Shown: one piece after another, positions 57,630 to 64,000 of the stretch
How the letters are laid out: each line of letters begins with the position of its first letter
How positions within the stretch are numbered: position 1 is the first letter of the stretch
Source: Chloroflexota bacterium
Lineage (GTDB): Bacteria; Chloroflexota; Limnocylindria; Limnocylindrales; CSP1-4
NCBI GenBank assembly: GCA_004297395.1
Contig: SCUO01000064.1
Location: 1-64,000 of the forward strand
DNA length: 64,000 nt
Direction of reading: 5' to 3'
Position numbers and translations under genes: made by a program
The notes under the pieces: model-generated
Databases searched by the model: none
The model's input: only the letters and a program-made list of their open reading frames with translations
Told to the model about the DNA's origin: nothing

Positions 57630-58505
57630 GTGGGTGACGACCCCGCGCGGCCGCGACACGACCGCCCGCCGCCGGGCCGGGTCTCCCCCGAGGCCCTGGC
57701 TCGCGCCCGGGGCGATGCCCGCGAAGGGCTCGACTGGCTCAGGCGACAGCCCGAGGTCCGGGCCACGATCCAGTACCGGGCCGCCCGGATCCTGGCGAGG
57801 TTGGTGCTGTTCGGGATCTTCCGGTTCCGGATCCGGGTCGAGGGCCGCGAGCACCTGCCCCGCGGCGGCTACCTCCTGATCGGGGCCGCGCACCGCGGCT
57901 GGATGGACCCCTTTCTCGTGCTCCATGCCCTTCCGCCCGCACCGCGGGCTTGGTTCCTCGGCAGTGCGGCCTCGACGTTCTCGTCGCGCTGGCGCGAGCG
58001 GCTGATCCACTGGATCGGCGGCCTGCTGCCGGTCTGGCGCGGCGGCATCGGCATCGACCAGCACCTGCGAGCGGCGGAGGCCGTCCTCGAGGCCGGCGGC
58101 GTCTTCGTCCAGATGCCGGAGGGGACGGTCAGCGGTCCGGTTGGCCGGATCGGGCCGTTCCGGACCGGCGCGGCGCTCATCGCCCTTCGCACCGGTGCCC
58201 CGATCGTGCCGCTGGCGATGGCCGGGACCGAGGAGCTCTACCTCGGGCGACGGATGGCGGCCAGGGTCCTGCCGTCGACGTCGGCCTCGGCGCTCCTGGG
58301 CGAGACGTGGGACGGCGTCCTGGCGGAGCCCGGCAGCCGGGCCGAGCTCGACCTGGCCCGCCGTCTCAGCGACTGCCTGGCCGACCTCCTGGGACCGGTC
58401 GTCCTGGAGCTGCATCCCTGGACGGTCGATCCGGCCGGCCACCCGCGGCGCTTCCGTCGCCGGCTGACCTGGCTGTTCCTCGCCCCGGGGCGCCTCGACC
58501 GATGA
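57630..58505 (+). CDS. PlsC-type 1-acyl-glycerol-3-phosphate acyltransferase family protein
   Basis: A 291-residue membrane-associated acyltransferase. The H-x4-D motif is IGAAHRGWMDPFLV at about 88, and the EGT motif is VFVQMPEGTVSGPVGRIGPF at about 158, followed by IVPLAMAGTEELY. It likely adds an acyl chain to lysophosphatidic acid or a related lipid. GTG 57630 lies 9 bp after the lgt stop, so the two envelope-lipid genes are likely one operon. Confidence 0.87.
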   Translation: MGDDPARPRHDRPPPGRVSPEALARARGDAREGLDWLRRQPEVRATIQYRAARILARLVLFGIFRFRIRVEGREHLPRGGYLLIGAAHRGWMDPFLVLHALPPAPRAWFLGSAASTFSSRWRERLIHWIGGLLPVWRGGIGIDQHLRAAEAVLEAGGVFVQMPEGTVSGPVGRIGPFRTGAALIALRTGAPIVPLAMAGTEELYLGRRMAARVLPSTSASALLGETWDGVLAEPGSRAELDLARRLSDCLADLLGPVVLELHPWTVDPAGHPRRFRRRLTWLFLAPGRLDR

Positions 58506-58559
58506 CCTGGCGCGGCGGCGCCGCTATCGAGGGACGGGCACCGCGCCGGCGGACCGGGC

Positions 58560-58565
58560 TATCCT
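58560..58565 (+). promoter_or_regulatory. -10 box of a leaderless promoter
   Basis: TATCCT ends 7 nt before ATG 58573; no Shine-Dalgarno. Confidence 0.6.
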
Positions 58566-58572
58566 CCGCGCG

Positions 58573-60009
58573 ATGAACTACGCCGAATCCATCCTCGACC
58601 TGGTCGGCAACACGCCGCTCGTCCGGCTCAGCCGGGTGACCCGCGATCTCGGGCCGGCCGAGGGCCAGCCGCTCATCCTGGCCAAGCTCGAGGCCCTCAA
58701 CCCGGGCGGCTCGGTCAAGGACCGGATCGGGCTGCCGATGATCGAGGCCGCCGAGCGTGCCGGGCTCCTGAAGCCGGGGGGCACGATCATCGAGCCGACG
58801 TCCGGCAACACCGGCCATGGCCTGGCCATCGCGGCGGCCCTCAAGGGCTACCGCTGCATCTTCGTCATGGCCGACAAGCAGTCGCCCGAGAAGCAGGCCC
58901 TGCTGCGGGCCTATGGCGCCGAGGTCGTCCTGTGCCCCACGAACGTGGAGCCGGAATCGCCCGAGTCCTACTACTCCGTGGCGGCCAGACTGGCCCGTGA
59001 CATTCCCGGAGCCTTCAAGCCCGACCAGTACTGGAACCCCGAGAACCCACTGGCCCACGAACGGACCACCGGCCCCGAGATCTGGGACCAGACCGAGGGC
59101 CGGATCACCCACCTCGTGGCCAGCGCCGGGACCGGCGGCACGGTCTCCGGGATCGGGCACTTCCTGAAGGCGAAAAATCCCTCGATCACGATCGTGGGTG
59201 CAGATCCCGAGGGCAGCGTCCTGTCCGGCGACGTCGCCCGACCGTACCTGACCGAAGGAGTGGGGGAGGACTTCTTCCCGGGCACCCACGACCCGGCCGT
59301 CGTGGACCGCTGGGTCCGGGTCTCGGATCGTGACGCGTTCCTCATGGCCCGCCGGATCACCCGCGAGGAGGGGATCCTGGCCGGGGAATCGTGCGGCACG
59401 GCGGTCGTGGCCGCGCTTGACGAAGCCCGCCGGATCATGGCCGCAGACGCGGCGACCGCCATGGGCGCCACCGCGGCCGGCGACGCGGTCATGGTCGTGA
59501 TCCTGCCCGACGGCGGCCGCTCGTACCTCTCGAAGCTCTACAACGACGAGTGGATGCGGGCCAACGGCCTGCTGGCCACGACCGGCGCGATCATCCGGGT
59601 CGGCGACCTGCTCGCCGCCCGGCACCATGGCGCCGAGCTGCCCGACGTCGTGATCGCCCGGACCACTGACCGGGTCGGGGCGGCCATCGACCTCCTCCAG
59701 CTCTACGGGATCAGCCAGCTCCCGGTATCGCAGGAGGCTGAGGGCGATGCCCTCGAGGGAATCGTCGGTTCGGTGAGCGAGCAGGGCCTGCTCGATCGGG
59801 CCTACCGCAACCCCGAGATCGTCGAGCGAACCGTCGGCGAGGTCATGGACAGGCCCTTCCCGACGGTCGCAGTCGAGGCCTCGCTCGACGAGGCGTTCGC
59901 GCTCCTCGCCGGCGGCTCGCCGGCGGCGCTGGCCGTCCGGGGCGGTCGCCCGGCCGGCGTGATCACGAAGCTCGACCTGCTCGAGTACCTGGCCCACCGG
60001 GGAGGCTGA
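58573..60009 (+). CDS. Cystathionine beta-synthase
   Basis: A 478-residue fold-type II PLP enzyme with a C-terminal CBS pair. The PLP lysine is in LNPGGSVKDRIGLPMIEAAE at about 49, SGNTGHGLAIAAALKGY follows, and the phosphate loop is ASAGTGGTVSGIGHFLK. CBS domains occupy about 345-475. It should join serine and homocysteine to cystathionine (or cysteine synthesis from O-acetylserine in some relatives) and can make H2S. It fits the sulfur theme of the window. ATG 58573 is leaderless. Confidence 0.9.
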   Translation: MNYAESILDLVGNTPLVRLSRVTRDLGPAEGQPLILAKLEALNPGGSVKDRIGLPMIEAAERAGLLKPGGTIIEPTSGNTGHGLAIAAALKGYRCIFVMADKQSPEKQALLRAYGAEVVLCPTNVEPESPESYYSVAARLARDIPGAFKPDQYWNPENPLAHERTTGPEIWDQTEGRITHLVASAGTGGTVSGIGHFLKAKNPSITIVGADPEGSVLSGDVARPYLTEGVGEDFFPGTHDPAVVDRWVRVSDRDAFLMARRITREEGILAGESCGTAVVAALDEARRIMAADAATAMGATAAGDAVMVVILPDGGRSYLSKLYNDEWMRANGLLATTGAIIRVGDLLAARHHGAELPDVVIARTTDRVGAAIDLLQLYGISQLPVSQEAEGDALEGIVGSVSEQGLLDRAYRNPEIVERTVGEVMDRPFPTVAVEASLDEAFALLAGGSPAALAVRGGRPAGVITKLDLLEYLAHRGG

Positions 60010-60045
60010 CATCCTTCGGGGCCTGGGGTCGGCGGGCCGTGAGCC

Positions 60046-63000
60046 TCAGCCGGATCGCTCGCTCGCCCGCTCGGCGAGGGCCTCGGCTTCGGCCATCAGC
60101 GGGCGCGCCTTGAGCCTCGCGGCGATTCGCCGCACCCCGGCCGCGCGGGCTCTCGCCTCGTCGGGGCGACCGAGTGCGACGAGCGATCGACCCTCGCCGA
60201 GGAGCGAATAGGCGCGTTCCACCGGGCTGCCGAAGGCCCCCCAGTCCTGGGCTGTCGAGGCGTACAGGGCCTCGGCCAGGTGGAAGTCTCCCTGGGCCTC
60301 CGCGACCATCGCCCGACCGCTCGCCACGCACAGCTGGCCCCGCCAGAATGGCAGCTTCGCATCGCGCGGGGCCAGCTCCTCGGCGAGGTCGACGGCGTTG
60401 CCGGCCACCAGGATGCGCACGGCCACCGGGAGCTCCTGGACTCGCCGCGAGACGTCCCTGTCCCTGGTGATCGCCTCGAGCTGCGCGATGAGGGCCACCG
60501 CGCCGGATGTGTCTCCCAGGCCATGTCGCACCATCGCAGCGGTGGCAAGCGCCGGAACGAGGTCCTGGGGGTCCTCACCCGCCTGCGCCGGAGCAAGGTA
60601 GTCGCGCTCGATCGCAGCGGCTTCGCCCGCCCGACCCCGGAGCGCAAGCACCCGGGCCGTGGTTGTCAGGGCGCCCATGGAGACCCGGCTGGCGCCGTGC
60701 TCGCGATCCCACGCGATCAGCCCCTTCGCCGCTGCGAGCAGCTCATCCCAGGCGCCGAGCTCGAGCATCAGCCACTGCATGTCTGCCCGGACAGTGTTCT
60801 CGTACCAGGTGAGGCCCCGGCCGTGAGCGAACTCGGCCGACGTCCGCTTCAGCGCCAGCGCCGCGGCCGGTCCCTCCGTCAGCCAGATGGGATCAGCCAG
60901 GTCCGAGTATCCCGTGGCGGTTTCCCAGCTGAGACCCGTTTCGAGGCCGATTGCGAGCGCCTCCCGCATGTCGTCGATTCCTGACAGGTCGCCCAGCTCG
61001 AACTTGGCGATCCCGAGGTACTGGAGGGGCTGATTCCTCAACCAGGCGACCCCAAGATCGTTCGCGACGGCAAGCGCTTTCAGCGACCAGTCCCGACAGG
61101 CCTGGGCTCGTCCGCCCTGGATCTCGTGGGTCGCCAGTCGTGCGTAGGCCTGCACGAGCTCCTTGCCGGGAGTCAGTGCTTCGAGGATTCCGATCGCCGC
61201 TTCGACGGGTCGACGCCGATCCTCGTCGGATCGGCCCAGGCGCCAGCGAATGACGGACAGGGTGACCATCGCTTCACCTGCGCCTTGGCGATCGCCGTGT
61301 GCCTGGAGCTCGGCGATGGCCGCCTCACAGAGCTGCTCGGCCTCGACCAGCCGGCCCGTGTACTGCGCGACATCGGCGAGGCGGCTCAGCAGCCGGCCTC
61401 GTTCCGCATCGCCATCGGGGGTCAGGTCGAGAGCCCGCTGGAAAAACTGCTCGGCCTGGACGACGTCGAGCCGCTGGACGTGCTCGCCCGCGAGGGCCAG
61501 GAACCGCCTCGCCCGGAGCTCGAGCTCGCGCGTCTGGACCGTGTCCGCGGAACCCGCTGCCGCCTCCAGGGCTTGCACGGCGTGATACGCGATCAGCTCG
61601 GCATGTTCCGCGATGCGGTCGCCCGCAAGGCGCTCGATCCAGGCCGATGCGGCCTGGTGCTTCGTCACTCGGTCGCGACGTGGGATCTGGCCGTAGGCCA
61701 CATCACGGACGAGCACGTGCCGAAACGAGAACTCGCTTTGTCGCGTCACGGCCGAAGTCCGCCGGCGCCTCGCAACGTCGTTGGCGACGAGGCGATACAG
61801 CCGCTCCTCGACCTCCCGCTCATCGATCCCGGCCATCGCGGCCAGGGCCCCGGACCAGAAGACGTCGCCGACGACCGCCGCATCGGCCGCGAGGGCCTTC
61901 AGCTCCGGCGGCAGGGTGTCGAGTCGGGCCGCGATCACGGCGTGCAACGATTCCGGAATCGTGACGGCATCTTCTGATGCGCCTCGGCCGACGATGAGCG
62001 CCAGCTCGTGGGCGAACAGGGGGTTCCCGCCGGCTCGCCGAATCGTGGCCGGCCGGGGTGCCCGGCCCAGCAGCGCGTGCAGGATCCGCTCGGTCTCGGC
62101 ATCGCTCAGTGGCTCGAGTGCGATCGTGGCCGCATTTCGCTTGCCGCCGCCCCATCCCGGCCGCGCCTCGAGCAGCTCAAGCCTGGCCGTGCAGAGGACG
62201 AGCATCGGCACGCCGCTGGCGTGGCTGACGAGGTGATCGACGAACTCGAGGAGGGCCGCGTCGGCCCAGTGAATGTCCTCGAAGACGACGACGAGCGGCT
62301 CCTTCACCGCGATCGCCTCGAGGAACTGGCGCCACACCGCGAACGCCTGCTCGCGATCGCCGGATGCCGTCGCGCCTTCGATGCCGAGGAGCGCCGCCAG
62401 GCTCCGCTCCAGCCATGACTGTCGGGTCTCGTCCGGCTCGAGCCCGGCAATCGCCGAGGACAGCTTCCGGGCTGACGCCTCCGAGTCATCCGACTCCAGG
62501 ATCCCGGCGTGGGCCTTGACGACCTCACCGAGTGCCCAGTACGTCACCCCTTCGCCATAGGGCAGGCAGCGACCCTGGCGCCACGCGGGCGGGTCGGCCG
62601 TCCTGTCCAGCAGCTCCCGAAGCTCTCGGACGAGCCGCGACTTGCCGCCGCCCGGCTCGGCGGTGACGGTCACGAGCTGAACGGAGCTCTCGTCGCGGGC
62701 CCGGGCAAACGCCCGCTCGAGCACGGCCAGCTCGTCTTCGCGCCCGATGAGCGGTGCCTCGGGCGTGGCATCGGCCATGGCCTGGCGTCGCTCCGCGGCC
62801 ACCCACCGACCGGCGTCGTCTTCCAGGAAGTCGATCGCCGACGCGGTTGCGCGATGGGCCGCCGGCCCAACGATGATGGCGTCATCCGGCGCCGTGGCTT
62901 GCAGCTGGGAGGCCACGGCGAGGACGTTGCCGGTGACCGACAGGCCGGTGCGGTCGAGGGTCACGAGGGCCTCGCCGGTCTCGATCCCGATCCGGAGTCG

Positions 63001-64000
63001 GCGCGGCGCCCCGGCCATCGCATCTCGCAGATCCAGGGCGGCCCCGACCGCGCGCAGGGCGTCGTCGTCGTGGGCTCGTGGCGCACCGAAGATGCCGAGG
63101 ATCGCGTTCGCGAACAGCGGCTGTGGGGTACCGCCGTGGCGCTCGATCACCGAGCGCGCCCGCTCGAGGACCGGCCCGGCGTGCCGTTGGAGGTCCTCTG
63201 GATCCGTCGTCCCCGTCGCTGAGGCCTCGGCCACGAGCACCGTGACGACCTTGCGCTCCTGACGCGGGCTGGCACCTGCGCGTTGGCCGTCGGCCGGAGG
63301 CGCGAGTGCCGGATCGTGGGCCAGGATCTGTCGTTCCAAGGCCTGGAGCTGTGCGCCGGGATCGATTCCGAGCTCGTCGGCGAGGATCCGCCGTCCGTCC
63401 TGATAGGCATGCAGTGCTTCCGACTGGCGTCCGCTGCGGTACAGGGCCAGCATCAGCTGCGCCCGGAGCCGCTCGCTCAGTGGGTGTTGGCCCAGGAGGA
63501 GCTCGAGGTCGGGCACGAGCTCGACATGATGGCCAAGCTCGAGCTCGGCATCGGCCCGATCCACCTGCGCCACGAGGCGAAGCGCCTCGAGGCGCGCGAT
63601 CTCGGGTCCGGCGAATCGCTCGAGCCGGAGGTCTGCCAGCGGCTCACCTCTCCAGCCAGCCAGCGCATCGGCGAGGAGCGCGGCCCGATCGCCGGGATCG
63701 GTCATGGTCCGGGCCGCCCTCAACGCCGATTCGAATCGATCGAGGTCGAGCTCCCCCGCCTTCACCTCGAGCCGATAGCCGCCGCGCTCGGTCCGCACCC
63801 GACCGAGGCCCAGGAGCTTGCGCAGCCCCGACACGTGGCCGTGAAGGGCCTTCGCCGCGGTGTTCGGCGGTTCGTCGCCCCACAACGCTTCGATCAGGCC
63901 ATCGGTCCCGATTGGCTCATTGGGGTGGAGCAGGAGCAATCCGAGCAGGGCGCGCTGCTTGGGCCGACGAGGCGCAACGTCGCGCCCTTCGTCGAGCGCC
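60046..64000 (-). CDS. BTAD/SARP-like regulator with cyclase-like and AAA ATPase domains (5' end outside the window)
   Basis: A protein of more than 1,317 residues running off the right edge; the frame is open to 64000 and reads GRDVAPRRPKQRALLGLLLL there, a typical start of the trans_reg_C/BTAD domain, so the real start lies just beyond. In order: winged-helix and BTAD helical repeats (to about residue 220 of the track ORF), an adenylate/guanylate cyclase-like region (about 230-365), an AAA ATPase with P-loop TAEPGGGKSRLVRELRELLD near 415 and Walker B VVVFEDIHWADAALLEF, then TPR-like helices. Such AfsR-type giants couple signals to transcription. Cyclase catalytic residues look incomplete. 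Confidence 0.88.
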   Translation of the reverse strand, partial: ALDEGRDVAPRRPKQRALLGLLLLHPNEPIGTDGLIEALWGDEPPNTAAKALHGHVSGLRKLLGLGRVRTERGGYRLEVKAGELDLDRFESALRAARTMTDPGDRAALLADALAGWRGEPLADLRLERFAGPEIARLEALRLVAQVDRADAELELGHHVELVPDLELLLGQHPLSERLRAQLMLALYRSGRQSEALHAYQDGRRILADELGIDPGAQLQALERQILAHDPALAPPADGQRAGASPRQERKVVTVLVAEASATGTTDPEDLQRHAGPVLERARSVIERHGGTPQPLFANAILGIFGAPRAHDDDALRAVGAALDLRDAMAGAPRRLRIGIETGEALVTLDRTGLSVTGNVLAVASQLQATAPDDAIIVGPAAHRATASAIDFLEDDAGRWVAAERRQAMADATPEAPLIGREDELAVLERAFARARDESSVQLVTVTAEPGGGKSRLVRELRELLDRTADPPAWRQGRCLPYGEGVTYWALGEVVKAHAGILESDDSEASARKLSSAIAGLEPDETRQSWLERSLAALLGIEGATASGDREQAFAVWRQFLEAIAVKEPLVVVFEDIHWADAALLEFVDHLVSHASGVPMLVLCTARLELLEARPGWGGGKRNAATIALEPLSDAETERILHALLGRAPRPATIRRAGGNPLFAHELALIVGRGASEDAVTIPESLHAVIAARLDTLPPELKALAADAAVVGDVFWSGALAAMAGIDEREVEERLYRLVANDVARRRRTSAVTRQSEFSFRHVLVRDVAYGQIPRRDRVTKHQAASAWIERLAGDRIAEHAELIAYHAVQALEAAAGSADTVQTRELELRARRFLALAGEHVQRLDVVQAEQFFQRALDLTPDGDAERGRLLSRLADVAQYTGRLVEAEQLCEAAIAELQAHGDRQGAGEAMVTLSVIRWRLGRSDEDRRRPVEAAIGILEALTPGKELVQAYARLATHEIQGGRAQACRDWSLKALAVANDLGVAWLRNQPLQYLGIAKFELGDLSGIDDMREALAIGLETGLSWETATGYSDLADPIWLTEGPAAALALKRTSAEFAHGRGLTWYENTVRADMQWLMLELGAWDELLAAAKGLIAWDREHGASRVSMGALTTTARVLALRGRAGEAAAIERDYLAPAQAGEDPQDLVPALATAAMVRHGLGDTSGAVALIAQLEAITRDRDVSRRVQELPVAVRILVAGNAVDLAEELAPRDAKLPFWRGQLCVASGRAMVAEAQGDFHLAEALYASTAQDWGAFGSPVERAYSLLGEGRSLVALGRPDEARARAAGVRRIAARLKARPLMAEAEALAERASERSG

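Overview
The window is about 70 percent GC with strong GC3 bias and gene-dense in both orientations. Gene content (group 3b-type NiFe hydrogenase, NifJ-like pyruvate:ferredoxin oxidoreductase, 2-oxoacid:ferredoxin oxidoreductase, SufBD, Eis-like and AAC(2')-like acetyltransferases, ECF/anti-sigma pairs) and a high share of apparently leaderless genes suggest a Chloroflexota bacterium, perhaps of the Limnocylindria/Ellin6529 type. This is an inference; a deep actinobacterial lineage is the main alternative. No rRNA, tRNA, CRISPR array, phage or insertion sequence was seen.

Layout. 1-2900: end of a hydrogenase operon (hydG end, hydD, hydA, maturation protease). 2910-4601: GH13 glucosidase with a perfect palindromic operator on its -10 box. 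5003-9262: pyruvate:ferredoxin oxidoreductase split into two proteins with a CBS-pair protein encoded between them. 9480-13749: membrane PAS/GAF/EAL protein and an ECF sigma/anti-sigma pair. 14154-17751: AAC(2')-like acetyltransferase and a four-subunit 2-oxoacid:ferredoxin oxidoreductase (minus strand). 17932-19996: hypC, a DMT transporter and a DUF6390-like protein. 20136-23480: sulfur relay operon (ArsR, DsrE, TusA, DsrE, TusA, SQR-like flavoprotein) between a 20-bp palindrome and a strong terminator. 23541-31504: a 38-bp tandem repeat, an HTH protein, a class III aminotransferase, a HAD protein, an MMPL transporter with divergent TetR, and a PHP-family hydrolase. 31647-45723: mixed accessory genes including a BBE-type flavoprotein, OsmC, a YcaQ-type glycosylase, secreted proteins, NUDIX, YetF, Eis-like, GT4, a WYL regulator with a tiny convergent gene, and a second ECF/anti-sigma pair. 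45844-49196: sufB-sufD-Rieske behind a palindromic operator. 49245-64000: penicillin acylase family, ornithine cyclodeaminase family, ferritin-like/VIT1 protein, cupin, Lrp/AsnC, Lgt, PlsC, cystathionine beta-synthase, and a large BTAD/cyclase/ATPase regulator running off the right edge.

How it fits together. Hydrogenase, pyruvate and 2-oxoacid ferredoxin oxidoreductases and HypC point to ferredoxin- and H2-linked central metabolism. The TusA/DsrE/SQR operon and cystathionine beta-synthase point to sulfide and sulfane-sulfur handling, which also feeds Suf Fe-S assembly.

Most notable signals: (1) a roughly 315-bp stretch inside sufB with about 52 percent GC and foreign codon use, starting beside the position where mycobacterial SufB carries an intein; (2) a TANNNT hexamer 6 to 9 nt before the start codon of many genes, meaning leaderless transcription, including two divergent genes only 23 bp apart with overlapping -10 boxes; (3) two copies of a 23-bp inverted repeat, each 6 bp before a -10 box, linking a WYL regulator to a tiny convergent gene; (4) the CBS protein inside the split PFOR operon.
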